A DNA stretch of 22,963 bases from UBA668 sp038328705 (GTDB lineage: Bacteria > Actinomycetota > Acidimicrobiia > Acidimicrobiales > Ilumatobacteraceae). How positions within the stretch are numbered: position 1 is the first letter of the stretch; the number at the start of each line of letters is the position of its first letter. The stretch spans positions 1 to 22,963 of the forward strand of contig JBBQMG010000058.1 of assembly GCA_038328705.1 (NCBI GenBank), given 5' to 3'. Positions 1-8,785 of the stretch are shown here, in pieces. The translations under genes and the position numbers were made by a program. The notes under the pieces were generated by a model. It did not search any database. It was given only the letters and a program-made list of their open reading frames with translations, and was not told the DNA's origin.

Positions 1-2
1 AC

Positions 3-794
3 TTTGCCGCTCGCCTCCACGCTGGGCAAGCGGCCGAACTGCAGGTGATCCTCGACGGTCGCAATTCCAATGTCGCCGGCATCGCACTTGGCTACGTGCA
101 GTCCATCGTCGCCGGTTGGAGTCGTGAACGCGGCGCCGCGCGGGCTGGGCCAGCGGTCGAAGTGGTGCAGCGTGCCTGGTTCAATCCGATGCTGGACAGT
201 CATTGGTTCATCATCAGTGGTCTGCCGGCGCAGATTGCCCTGGTGGTCGTGATGCTGCTGACCAGCCTCTCGGTTTCGCGCGAACGGGAGCAGGGCACGT
301 TTGACCAGACCCTGGTGGCGCCCATCGATTCTCTGCAGATCCTGATCGGCAAAGCGATTCCACCGTTCGCGTTTGGTCTGCTGGACGGCCTGTTGCTCTC
401 AGGCGGCGCCGTCGTGTGGTTCGGAGTGCCGATGGTCGGCACACTGCCCGCGCTCGTGGCGGTCTTGGCGGTCTACTCCCTCGCGATCCTGGGCATCGGG
501 CTCTTCCTCTCTTCGCTCGCCACGACCATGCAGCAAGGCTTGCTAGGCGCGTTCATGGTCATGATGCCAGCGGTGCTGCTGTCTGGGTTTACCACGCCGA
601 TCGAGAACATGCCGGGTTGGTTGCAGGCGGCAACGGTTGCCAATCCGGCGCGCTACGCCGTGGCGGGATGCCGGGCGGTGTTTTTGGAGGGCGCGGACCT
701 CGCCGCGGTGGCACGGTATCTGCTGCCAATGGTGGCGGTGGCAGTGGTGACCCTGACTGCCTCGGGATGGTTGTTTCGTCGGCGCACGCGGTGA
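3..794 (+). CDS. ABC-2 type transporter permease, C-terminal part (5' end outside window)
   Basis: This is the membrane subunit of an ABC export system of the YhhJ/YbhR type. The reading frame is open from base 3, so the start and the N-terminal membrane segment plus most of the periplasmic domain lie to the left of the window. The visible part has the family hallmark SREREQGTFDQTL followed by P.....L..GKAIP, then five hydrophobic segments: one before the motif (about ALVVVMLLTSLSV) and four after it. The last loop has the usual LLSGFTTPIENMP motif and the protein ends in a basic RRRTR tail. The ATP-binding partner and a membrane-fusion protein would be expected upstream on the same strand. 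The substrate cannot be read from the sequence; drugs or other hydrophobic compounds are typical for the family. It converges on the VOC gene on the other strand. Confidence 0.88.
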   Translation, partial: FAARLHAGQAAELQVILDGRNSNVAGIALGYVQSIVAGWSRERGAARAGPAVEVVQRAWFNPMLDSHWFIISGLPAQIALVVVMLLTSLSVSREREQGTFDQTLVAPIDSLQILIGKAIPPFAFGLLDGLLLSGGAVVWFGVPMVGTLPALVAVLAVYSLAILGIGLFLSSLATTMQQGLLGAFMVMMPAVLLSGFTTPIENMPGWLQAATVANPARYAVAGCRAVFLEGADLAAVARYLLPMVAVAVVTLTASGWLFRRRTR

Positions 795-911
795 CGACGG
801 GGGTACTGCCTTGTCGCATTCGTCAGCGCTCCCTTGCGGCTCGCCACGCTCTTGCCGCCATTTGCCGCGCGTGCCGATCTTGCCGCTGTACTCCCGCCAC
901 GCCAGCGGGGC
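795..911. other. Short convergent intergenic stretch with one weak hairpin
   Basis: Between the permease (+) and the VOC lipoprotein gene (-) only one small inverted repeat stands out: CCCGC at 893-897 and GCGGG at 905-909 around a 7-base loop. There is no T-run, so it is at best a weak bidirectional terminator. The module repeated at 15821 does not extend into this stretch. Confidence 0.3.
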
Positions 912-1400
912 CTACTTGCCCGGCGCGTTTACATGTTGGTCGATCAGCACCGGATTGCCATCCGGGTCCATCACCATCAAAAACGCCGGCCCGGTGCCCG
1001 CCTGCTCGGCGGCGACTGCGGGCGTGATACCACGGGCCAGCAGTTCCCGCTGGATCTCGCGCACATCCTGGAACTGCGTTGGGTGGCGATCGTGGCTGCT
1101 CCAGCCTGGATTGAAGGTGAGGGTGTTCTTATCGAACATGCCGTGGAACAAGCCGATCGTGCAGGTGTCGTTGCGCAGCACTAACCAGTTCTTGGCTTGA
1201 TCGCCGCCGATCGCTTGGAAGCCAAGCTGTTCGTAAAACGCACGCGATGCGGCGAGGTCTTTGACGGTGAGGCTGACGGAGAATGCGCCGAGTTGCATGT
1301 GCGGATCTCCTGCTGTTTTCAGTGGCACGGAATCGGCTGTGGGGGTGGTTGCGCAGGCGCCGAGAAGGATGGTGAGAAGGGGGATCGAGAATTTTGGCAC
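912..1400 (-). CDS. VOC-superfamily (glyoxalase-like) lipoprotein, copy 1
   Basis: The 162-residue product starts with a lipoprotein signal (hydrophobic LLTILLGAC, lipobox Cys16) followed by one vicinal-oxygen-chelate domain from about residue 35 (GAFSVSLTVKDLAASRAFY) to the C-terminal motif MDPDGNPVLIDQ. This is the family of glyoxalase I, dioxygenases and bleomycin-binding proteins; the substrate is unknown. The start is GTG at 1398-1400, with GGAG (complement of 1407-1410) 6 bases upstream. A second start, ATG at 1296-1298 (residue 35), has AGGAG (complement of 1307-1311) 8 bases upstream and would give a 128-residue cytosolic protein of normal VOC length, so two forms are possible. A near-identical paralogue lies at 15819-16307. 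The gene is the next one on the minus strand after the N-ATPase operon and could receive read-through from it. Confidence 0.85.
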   Translation of the reverse strand: MPKFSIPLLTILLGACATTPTADSVPLKTAGDPHMQLGAFSVSLTVKDLAASRAFYEQLGFQAIGGDQAKNWLVLRNDTCTIGLFHGMFDKNTLTFNPGWSSHDRHPTQFQDVREIQRELLARGITPAVAAEQAGTGPAFLMVMDPDGNPVLIDQHVNAPGK

Positions 1401-1429
1401 GATTTGCTCCGCGGCTGAGGGATTTGCAG

Positions 1430-1444
1430 CCCCGGGATCCGGGG
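1430..1444. promoter_or_regulatory. GC-rich palindrome upstream of VOC copy 1
   Basis: CCCCGG (1430-1435), GAT, CCGGGG (1439-1444) form a perfect 6-bp inverted repeat 29 bases upstream of the GTG start of the VOC gene. It could be an operator or a leader hairpin. It lies in the part that is deleted from the second module copy, so only this VOC copy has it. Confidence 0.3.
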
Positions 1445-1528
1445 TGGTTGCGCGGTATGCTACGAGGCCGATCTCGGCGGTCTTGACAAGTCTTACGAAC
1501 TGAACACGGATCGCGTTCTGCTACTCAA

Positions 1529-1726
1529 TTGTCGTATGTCGAGCGCAGTAACCTGGCGATCGAACTCGAACTCCGGGCGCTGATGTGGTTGTACGGTTCC
1601 TGGTTGCCGCGCAGTGGGTATGTGCCGGATGACCAACCGTGTTTTGAAGCGTGGCTCGGCAAGCCGTTTGCGCACGGGGTTCAGCAATTCGAACTGTGCG
1701 TGCAGCTACCTGTGCGGCACGGTTGA
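1529..1726 (+). pseudogene. Remnant of an AraC-family regulator, C-terminal GyrI-like domain
   Basis: The last about 45 codons (WLYGSWLPRSGY, VPDDQPCFEAWL, FELCVQLPV, stop TGA at 1724-1726) look like the end of the GyrI-like effector-binding domain that closes many AraC-type regulators. Upstream the frame opens only from 1487, has no DNA-binding domain and no convincing start (a TTG at 1529). It is therefore the tail of a lost regulator. A still shorter version, beginning at the codons for VPDDQ, is in the second module at 16309-16413. The identification rests on a short motif and is moderately sure. Confidence 0.55.
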
Positions 1727-1769
1727 CACGCGACGCCAAAGGGCTCTGCCGCGTGTTACATTGCGTGCC

Positions 1770-1880
1770 ATGCGCTTTCGTCTGGCTATCGCGCTCCTGC
1801 TCTTGTGTTTGCAGTCGACTGCTTCGCGCACGGTGGTGACCTCGGCATCAAGGCCAACATGCCGGGCGGCAACGGCATCA
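1770..1880 (+). pseudogene. Broken start of a secreted beta-helix protein gene (paralogue of 16457-17677)
   Basis: The ATG and the first about 12 codons (a signal-peptide start, RFRLAIALLLL) match the start of the intact gene at 16457. They then jump, after a deletion of about 484 bases near 1805, to the stretch encoding DCF.HGGDLGIKANMPGGNGI. Because 484 is not a multiple of three, the two parts are in different frames. Similarity stops at 1880, exactly where the atpG stop codon on the other strand begins. The upstream TACATT box of the intact gene is kept here at 1757-1762. Confidence 0.75.
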
Positions 1881-2813
1881 ACCGCCTGGATCGGAATGTC
1901 CTGTCGCACGCTTGCGGTCGCTCAAGGCCTCAAAGCCGGCAACCACATCAAACAGCTCCTCGTCGATGCCACTCTGGCGAAGGCGATGGAACGACACCCG
2001 GAGGTGTAGAAGCAGGTCATCGATGTTCTTGTCGGCGCGCTGCATGGCGGCGAGGCGGCTGGCGTTTTCGCTGGCGAGCGATTCGGCGCAGGCTCGGAAT
2101 AGTGAGAGGAACAGGAACTCGTGTGTGAGAGCGCGCAGGGTTGTGGCGGCGTCGCCGAGTACTTCGGCAAGCTTGCTGGTCGGCCAGTCGACGTTCATCA
2201 GCCCGTGCAACCAGTTCGCGTCGAGCGGCAACAGGCGGTGGTCGATCGGCGCATAGCCGGAGCCGGAGCCGGGTCGGTTGTAGAACAGGTGCAGTTCGTC
2301 GATGCGGCCTTGACTGTGCAGTGTTTCGCCCTGCATCAGGATCTCGCCGATCAGTGGGGCGATGGCTTCTACCGAGCTCGGCACGGGGAACTTCTGGCTC
2401 ACCGTGAAGCCAGCATCGATCAGACGGGATTCGGCCCGCTCGCCGACCACCCAGAGGTGCACGCCGCTTGTTGGGACGAGGGCTTGGACAGCGAAGTCTA
2501 CGATCACCTCGTTGAACTGGCCGACCAAGCCCTGGTCGGAGCCGAACACCACCGCGCCGATCATGCCCTTCCCTTGCTCGCCGCAGGGTGGCTCGGGCCG
2601 CGGATCCCCCGTCATAGGAGCCCCCGGCCCGAGCTGCCGGAGACAGGCCCCGAGGCCGAGTTCTATGGTTCGGTAGTAATCGCCGAGCGCCAACACTGAC
2701 TTCTCGTACTGCCCGATGCTGGCGGCGGCGAGCGCCTTCATGGTGCGCACCACCGCTTGCAGATCGCTCGAGCTGGCGATCTTGCGGCGCAGGCTCGCGG
2801 TGCTCTCGCTCAT
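1878..2813 (-). CDS. atpG: N-ATPase F1 subunit gamma
   Basis: This is the central rotor shaft that couples catalysis in the alpha3beta3 head to the c ring. It has 311 residues. The N-terminal helix (SLRRKIASSSDLQAVVRTMK) and the C-terminal helix (SENASRLAAMQRADKNIDDL from about residue 248, ending ..DEELFDVVAGFEAL) form the coiled coil; GSDQGLVGQFN (91-101) is the variant of the usual TSDRGLCGGFN. A Pro/Gly-rich insert sits at about 61-82. Its ATG overlaps the alpha stop (ATGA, 2810-2813). The oddity is at the end: after FEALS come about a dozen extra residues, and the stop TGA (complement of 1878-1880) is made of the last bases that match the direct repeat, so the native 3' end may have been lost. 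No terminator follows. Confidence 0.93.
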   Translation of the reverse strand: MSESTASLRRKIASSSDLQAVVRTMKALAAASIGQYEKSVLALGDYYRTIELGLGACLRQLGPGAPMTGDPRPEPPCGEQGKGMIGAVVFGSDQGLVGQFNEVIVDFAVQALVPTSGVHLWVVGERAESRLIDAGFTVSQKFPVPSSVEAIAPLIGEILMQGETLHSQGRIDELHLFYNRPGSGSGYAPIDHRLLPLDANWLHGLMNVDWPTSKLAEVLGDAATTLRALTHEFLFLSLFRACAESLASENASRLAAMQRADKNIDDLLLHLRVSFHRLRQSGIDEELFDVVAGFEALSDRKRATGHSDPGG

Positions 2814-4405
2814 GCCGAAGGCTCCGCCGCAGCAGGGCTCGCCTCGGCGGCGTCGGTTTCGGCTGGCGGTGCCATCGCCGTGTCGGTCGGCTGGAACGGC
2901 AGCAGCGCTGCGTGCACGAGGTCGACTATCACCTTGCGGTCGGGATCGTCCAGGGTCTCGGCCGTCTCGAAGCGCGCGCTCACCTCGTCTGGGATCCCGG
3001 TCGCTGCCTCGCGCACGGCGCGTTCGGCGTCGACCATCTGCGCTAGTGGAACCGTGTCGAACAACCCGGCACTAAGCCCCAACAGTACGGCGATCTGGGC
3101 CGGCACCGTCACCGGTGCGAGTTCGTTTTGCTTCAGACAGGCGCGGATGCGTCGGCCGTGCTCGAGGACCTTCAGACTGCTCGCATCGAGGCGGGCACCG
3201 AAGCGCGCAAATGTCTCGAGCTCTTCAAACTGGGCGTACCCGAGCTTGAGGTCGCCGGTGACCGCTCGATAGGCCGCGCGTTGCGCTTTGCCACCGACGC
3301 GCGAGACCGACTTGCCGACGTCGACCGCGGGCAGCACGCCTAGCTCAAACAGGGAGGGAGACAGGTAGATCTGCCCATCGGTGATCGAGATCAGATTGGT
3401 TGGAATGTACGCCGAGATGTCCTGGGCCTCGGTCTCGATGATTGGTAGCGCCGTCAGCGAGCCACCGCCGAGTTCCTTCCGCAGGTGCGTCGAACGTTCC
3501 AGCAAGCGCGAGTGGATATAGAAGATATCGCCGGGGAACGCTTCTCGGCCAGGCGGTCGCCGCAGCAGCAGCGAGAGTTCGCGATAGGCGCGCGCGTGCT
3601 GGGTGAGGTCGTCGTAGACAATCAACACATCGCGGCCAGCCTCCATGAAGTGCTCGGCGATGCTGGTCGCTGCATACGGCGCGATGTAGCTGAGGCCGGG
3701 CGGGTCGTTGCCTTCGCTGACGACGACCACGGTGTGCAGAAGCGCACCATGCTCCCGCAACACGGCGATCGCCTTGGCGACGGCGGAGGCGCGTTGGCCG
3801 ATGGCGCAGTAGACGCAGACGACGTTGCGACCCTTCTGGTTGAGGATGGTGTCGATGGCGATCGCCGTCTTGCCCGTCTGCCGATCGCCAAGGATCAACT
3901 CGCGCTGGCCGCGCCCGATCGGAATCAGCGCGTCGACTACCTTCAGGCCGGTCTGCAGCGGCACGGTGACCGGCGCGCGATCCATGATCGCTGCCCCGGG
4001 GCGCTCGATGGGCGAACGTCCGGTCGCGAGGATCTGTCCCAGACCATCGAGTGGCCGGCCGAGCGGATCGAGGACGCGACCCAGCAGAGCCTCGCCAAAG
4101 ACTACGTCCATGACCCGGCCGGTGCGCAGCACTTCGTCACCGGCGCGCAGATGCGAGTATTGACCCAGTAGCACAACGCCGATCTCGTGTTCGTCAACGT
4201 TGAACGCGATGCCGGACAGTCCACCGGGGAACGTCAGGAGCTCCTCGAAGCCGACGTTCGGCAGGCCTTGCACCTTGGCGATGCCGGTGGCGACTTCGGT
4301 GATCGTGCCGACCTCACGCGGTCGCAGGCCCGGGGCGTAGTTCTCCCGCACCTTGCCGAGGCCATCGAATACACGATCGAAGACCTGTTGCAGGCTAGTC
4401 GCCAT
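2810..4405 (-). CDS. atpA: N-ATPase F1 subunit alpha
   Basis: This is the non-catalytic nucleotide-binding subunit of the F1 head, 531 residues from the ATG at 4403-4405. Walker A is GDRQTGKT (173-180), the Walker B region is DVLIVYDDLT, and the arginine finger lies in SVSRVGGKAQ. The N-terminal delta-binding helix is short, as in N-ATPases, which lack a separate delta. The start is not certain: a TTG at 4409-4411 lies 6 bases after a strong GAGGAGG (complement of 4418-4424), while the ATG lies 12 bases after it; the TTG form would add two residues. The gene overlaps the end of atpF by 11 bases and shares ATGA with atpG. The C-terminus carries an unusual Pro/Ala/Glu-rich tail of about 28 residues. 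Confidence 0.95.
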   Translation of the reverse strand: MATSLQQVFDRVFDGLGKVRENYAPGLRPREVGTITEVATGIAKVQGLPNVGFEELLTFPGGLSGIAFNVDEHEIGVVLLGQYSHLRAGDEVLRTGRVMDVVFGEALLGRVLDPLGRPLDGLGQILATGRSPIERPGAAIMDRAPVTVPLQTGLKVVDALIPIGRGQRELILGDRQTGKTAIAIDTILNQKGRNVVCVYCAIGQRASAVAKAIAVLREHGALLHTVVVVSEGNDPPGLSYIAPYAATSIAEHFMEAGRDVLIVYDDLTQHARAYRELSLLLRRPPGREAFPGDIFYIHSRLLERSTHLRKELGGGSLTALPIIETEAQDISAYIPTNLISITDGQIYLSPSLFELGVLPAVDVGKSVSRVGGKAQRAAYRAVTGDLKLGYAQFEELETFARFGARLDASSLKVLEHGRRIRACLKQNELAPVTVPAQIAVLLGLSAGLFDTVPLAQMVDAERAVREAATGIPDEVSARFETAETLDDPDRKVIVDLVHAALLPFQPTDTAMAPPAETDAAEASPAAAEPSA

Positions 4406-5210
4406 GGGCAAGGGCCGCCTCCTCGGTTGGCGTCGACTTGGCCGCCGGAGGGCTCGGCTTGCCGATCAGTTCGTCGACGCCCTCGGCCAACGACCGGAGA
4501 TGTTCGGCGATGCTCCACGCCACCTTCTGTCCGTTTGCCAAAAGCTCGATGCCGCTGACCAGATCCGGGGACGTTTCGAAGCGCAGCGGCGCGGCCTTCG
4601 AGAAGGTTTCCTCGATGGCCTTCTGGATCGATTCGCGCGATTCGGCCGGTATGTCAAATGCTGTGCGCACAAGCGCCGGTCCGGTCGTGGCGTGCAGGGC
4701 CTTGCCTAGACGCGTCTTGGCATCGTCATCGAGTTTGCGCAGTCGATCGAGGAAGGCCTCGACCATTCGCGCCTCGAGACTCACCGAGGCCAGATCGGCC
4801 AGTGTCTTGCGCGCGATGGCGAATACCTCCTGCTGGGCGCGGATCGTGAGGGCGCGTTTGCCGGCTTCTGCTTCGTCGTGCAGCGCCTGCTGAAACTTGC
4901 TGCTCGCCGCGTCGGCGACTTGTCGCGCGGCTAGGAGCAAGCGCTTGCCTTCGGCATCCGCAGCCGCCTTGGCCTTCTGCAGCAGATCGTCACGCTCACG
5001 ATCGAAGTCTTCGTTCTTGTGCTGGAACGTGTCGCGTTGCTGCCCGGCCTCGAGCTGCTTTTGCTTGGCGTCGGCCAACTCGGCGGTTACCCGTTGGTCA
5101 CGTGCCTCGACGACTTTCAGGATGGGGCCGTATAGAAAGCGCTTCATCAGCCACACCAGGACGACGAAGTTCAAGGCTTGCGCGCCGACCGTGAACCAAT
5201 CGATGAGCAT
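4395..5210 (-). CDS. atpF: N-ATPase subunit b with delta-like C-terminal domain
   Basis: This is the peripheral stalk that holds the F1 head against the membrane part. It has 271 residues, much longer than an ordinary b (about 160). One membrane helix lies at about 6-28, followed by a long charged coiled coil (about 33-165). The C-terminal domain contains PDLVSGIELLANGQKVAWSI (215-234), which resembles the end of the delta subunit. No atpH (delta) gene is present in the operon, so this fused form must do both jobs, as known for N-ATPases. It lies 3 bases after atpE and overlaps atpA. A Pro/Ala/Thr-rich tail follows residue 250. Confidence 0.93.
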   Translation of the reverse strand: MLIDWFTVGAQALNFVVLVWLMKRFLYGPILKVVEARDQRVTAELADAKQKQLEAGQQRDTFQHKNEDFDRERDDLLQKAKAAADAEGKRLLLAARQVADAASSKFQQALHDEAEAGKRALTIRAQQEVFAIARKTLADLASVSLEARMVEAFLDRLRKLDDDAKTRLGKALHATTGPALVRTAFDIPAESRESIQKAIEETFSKAAPLRFETSPDLVSGIELLANGQKVAWSIAEHLRSLAEGVDELIGKPSPPAAKSTPTEEAALAHGD

Positions 5211-5213
5211 GGC

Positions 5214-5495
5214 TCACTTACCCGCGGCTAGGGCGATGTAGTGGTTCCAGAACGGGTTCGCGAAGATCAGGATCATCGAGACTACGAAGCAGTAGATGGC
5301 GGTAGATTCGATCATCGCGAGGCCCACAAACAGGGTGCGGGTAATGGTGGCGGAAGCGTCGGGTTGCTGGGCCAGCGAGGTCATCGCCGTGGCGACCGCG
5401 CGCCCCTCGGCGAAGGCGGGGCCCATCGTGCCAAAGCCGGTGGTGATGCCGGCGATGAGGATCGAGGTCGCGGCGATGATGGTGGTGTCGTCCAT
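5214..5495 (-). CDS. atpE: N-ATPase subunit c (Na+-type rotor ring)
   Basis: This 93-residue protein has two membrane helices joined by the polar loop AQQPDA and forms the rotor ring. The ion site is visible: Glu30 in helix 1 (AFAEGRA, where Na+ ring proteins such as that of Ilyobacter have Gln) and Glu63-Ser64-Thr65 with Tyr68 in helix 2 (IESTAIY). The EST..Y pattern is the known Na+ ligand set, and the second carboxylate in helix 1 is characteristic of N-ATPases. It sits 10 bases after atpB and 3 before atpF. Na+ specificity is inferred from these residues. Confidence 0.95.
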   Translation of the reverse strand: MDDTTIIAATSILIAGITTGFGTMGPAFAEGRAVATAMTSLAQQPDASATITRTLFVGLAMIESTAIYCFVVSMILIFANPFWNHYIALAAGK

Positions 5496-5505
5496 GGTTT
5501 GTCCG

Positions 5506-6219
5506 TCACTTGCTGGGTTCTAGGGTGGGAGTTGGTTCCGCGTCTGGCTCCGGCTTGCTCGCGCGCATCGCCGCGGCGATGTAGACCGCGGCCAGGATCG
5601 CGAAGATGTAGGCCTGTACGATGCCGGTGAGCAGACCGAGCACCGTCATGACGATCGGGAACAAGAACGGCGTGATAGTCACCAGGATCGCCAGGATCAT
5701 CGAGCCGCTCATCATGTTGCCAAACAAGCGGACCGCGAGCGCCAGGGTGCGGGACACCTCGCTGATGATGTTGAACGGCAGCATGATCACTGTCGGTTCC
5801 ACATACGACTTCAGGTAACCACGCAGCCCTTGGCCGAGGATGCCAAACATCGGCACCGCGACGAATACGCACATCGCAAGCGCCACTGTCGTCGACAGCG
5901 ATCCGGTCGGCGGCTCGTACCCTGGGATGATCGTGCAAATGCTGGAGGCGACGACGAACAAGAACAGCGTGCCGAGAAAGCCGAGGTAGCGCCTCGGCTC
6001 CTGCAGGCCAACGGACGCAATCTGGCTCTCGATGCCGGTGACGACGATCTCGAGCACGCCCTGCCAGCGGGACGGCCGCACATCGTCGGACAGCTTGCGC
6101 GTGATGAGCTTGGACCCGAGAGCCAGCAGTAGCATCAGCGCCCAGGTGAACACGATCGTGGCGTTGAGCTTGAAGAAGCCGAACTGCCAGAACAGGATCT
6201 GGTCGGGGCTAAGGTGCAT
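5506..6219 (-). CDS. atpB: N-ATPase subunit a
   Basis: This is the stator channel subunit that passes ions to and from the c ring. Its 237 residues form five or six membrane helices. The essential stator arginine is Arg164 in ALAVRLFGNMMSG, preceded by PFNIISEVSRTLA. Motifs of the N-ATPase version include FWQFGFFKLNATI near the N-terminus and the short loop IIPGYEPPTGSLS. The ATG overlaps the end of atpR by 11 bases. The C-terminus has a charged, Pro/Glu-rich tail after about residue 217 that is not part of the usual fold. Confidence 0.94.
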   Translation of the reverse strand: MHLSPDQILFWQFGFFKLNATIVFTWALMLLLALGSKLITRKLSDDVRPSRWQGVLEIVVTGIESQIASVGLQEPRRYLGFLGTLFLFVVASSICTIIPGYEPPTGSLSTTVALAMCVFVAVPMFGILGQGLRGYLKSYVEPTVIMLPFNIISEVSRTLALAVRLFGNMMSGSMILAILVTITPFLFPIVMTVLGLLTGIVQAYIFAILAAVYIAAAMRASKPEPDAEPTPTLEPSK

Positions 6220-6511
6220 GCGCGCTTTCCTTCGGGTTCACCGATCTCGGCAACGCGAGCCATGTGGCGACGAGCTTGGTGGTGACGAAACCGACTACAC
6301 ACGCCAGCATGCGCTGCCAGCTGCCACCTGCGACCCAGTAGATGCCGCAGAGCAGGACCGCCATGCGCAGGAGCAGGCTGCCGACGATCCACAGGGCTGG
6401 ATGGTTGGCCAGTAACGCTTGGCGCACGGTCCACCACAGGCCGGCGAAGAAGATCGCGCCGAGGCCGACGCCGGCTGAGAATGCCAACACGAACGCGAGC
6501 AGCTCAGACAT
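6209..6511 (-). CDS. atpR: N-ATPase accessory membrane subunit AtpR
   Basis: This small protein of 100 residues with three predicted membrane helices (about 3-25, 39-58, 63-85) occurs only in N-ATPase operons between atpQ and atpB. It has a conserved arginine inside the second helix (Arg49 in GSLLLRMAVLL), which for this family was proposed to pair with the extra carboxylate of the c subunit, here Glu30. The WW near residue 26 and the position between AtpQ and subunit a support the call. It overlaps atpQ by 8 bases and atpB by 11. Its exact task, in assembly or ion path, is not settled. Confidence 0.88.
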   Translation of the reverse strand: MSELLAFVLAFSAGVGLGAIFFAGLWWTVRQALLANHPALWIVGSLLLRMAVLLCGIYWVAGGSWQRMLACVVGFVTTKLVATWLALPRSVNPKESAHAP

Positions 6512-6839
6512 CGTGGTCGCCTCGGTCCTCGCGCATGGCCTTATCTTCTTTGACGACCCAATACCAGGCGTTCACGCAGCCCACCATCAGACCGGCGAGC
6601 AACAACGCCAGTGTCCACGAGAACGACCCCGCAGAGCCCTGGTCGAGCCATACGCCGGCCGCTGCGCCGAGCAGAGTGGGGGTGACGACGGACCAGCCGA
6701 TCAGTCCCATCATGCCGAGGCCCAACCAGACCTGGGCCGGCCGCCGCTGGGCCTCGAGCTTGCGCCGTGCCTGCCCGCCGATGCGATTGGCGAGGGTTGC
6801 CGCTGGGGGTGCGGGCTTCCTGCCTTTCTGGTCACTCAT
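6504..6839 (-). CDS. atpQ: N-ATPase accessory membrane protein AtpQ (AtpI-like)
   Basis: The 111-residue protein has a basic N-terminal stretch (about 1-35) and two membrane helices, about 36-62 (WLGLGMMGLIGWSVVTP, then LLGAAAGVWLD) and 72-95 (GLMVGCVNAWYWV). This is the pattern of the AtpI/AtpQ family, thought to help assembly of the c ring or to carry ions. It overlaps atpC by 8 bases and atpR by 8, so translation is probably coupled. The identity is supported by both the motif and the fixed place in the N-ATPase gene order. Confidence 0.88.
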   Translation of the reverse strand: MSDQKGRKPAPPAATLANRIGGQARRKLEAQRRPAQVWLGLGMMGLIGWSVVTPTLLGAAAGVWLDQGSAGSFSWTLALLLAGLMVGCVNAWYWVVKEDKAMREDRGDHDV

Positions 6840-7236
6840 GGTGCAATGCCGCGAAGCGGTGCAGGAACCCGTTCTCCAAACGCGCCATCGTCGAACGCGC
6901 TTCCTGCTCGCGCACTTCCACCTGCAGGAAGTCCTTGGTGACGAGTTCGTGCAGATGTTGCAGGTCGTTGCCGCGCACCGCTCGGCGAACTGAGATCATC
7001 ACCTCGGTCCCTGCCTTGACGAGTACGCCTTCGTCGACGGCGAGGAAGACCTGGCCGTCCGCCGCGGTCTCGTACATAAGGATTCCGGGCGGCAGCGCGG
7101 CGGTGCAGTCGAGTCGCTGCGGCAACAATCCGTACGAGCCCGCCTGCGTATCGGCGACGATGCGCGACACGCCGGCCTTCTCGACGAAGATCTGGTAGGG
7201 CAGCAAAACTCGCAGATGCATGAGGGTTGGTGGCAT
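6832..7236 (-). CDS. atpC: N-ATPase F1 subunit epsilon
   Basis: This is the small rotor-foot subunit that contacts gamma and the c ring and can regulate ATP hydrolysis. It has 134 residues. The beta-sandwich part has the motif GSYGLLPQRLD (usual GEFGILPRHAD/H form) and PPGILMYE; the C-terminal helix carries EVREQEARSTMARLENGFL. ATG at 7234-7236 follows the beta stop after one base, and GGGAAAGAG upstream could serve as the ribosome site. A second ATG five codons in has no such site, so the longer form is preferred. Confidence 0.9.
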   Translation of the reverse strand: MPPTLMHLRVLLPYQIFVEKAGVSRIVADTQAGSYGLLPQRLDCTAALPPGILMYETAADGQVFLAVDEGVLVKAGTEVMISVRRAVRGNDLQHLHELVTKDFLQVEVREQEARSTMARLENGFLHRFAALHHE

Positions 7237-7237
7237 C

Positions 7238-8746
<1,509 letters not shown>

Positions 8747-8785
8747 GGACGAACCGTTTGCGTGCGATCGGCAGGGAAGGATTGG

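Larger units (their letters stand above)
914..1880. repeat. Direct repeat module, left copy (VOC / AraC remnant / beta-helix start)
   Basis: This segment matches 15821-17051 in the same orientation. Three collinear blocks match: 914-1400 with 15821-16307 (offset 14907), 1622 to about 1805 with 16309 to about 16492 (offset 14687), and about 1807-1880 with about 16978-17051 (offset 15171). In the VOC coding part I counted by hand about 33 differences over about 420 bases (about 92% identity). Relative to the right copy this one keeps about 220 extra bases at 1401-1621 and has lost about 484 bases inside the beta-helix gene. Outside 914 and 1880 the two copies have no visible similarity. No transposase or terminal inverted repeat is seen at the ends. 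Confidence 0.88.

Noticed and set aside
416..1027. Plus-strand frame running across the permease end and the VOC gene
   Set aside because: It overlaps two real genes in another frame and its translation is low-complexity.
2121..2699. Long plus-strand open frame opposite atpG
   Set aside because: It is antisense to a well-supported gene and has no motifs. The same holds for plus-strand frames opposite atpA, xfp, ackA, the alcohol dehydrogenase and the PVC lipoprotein gene.
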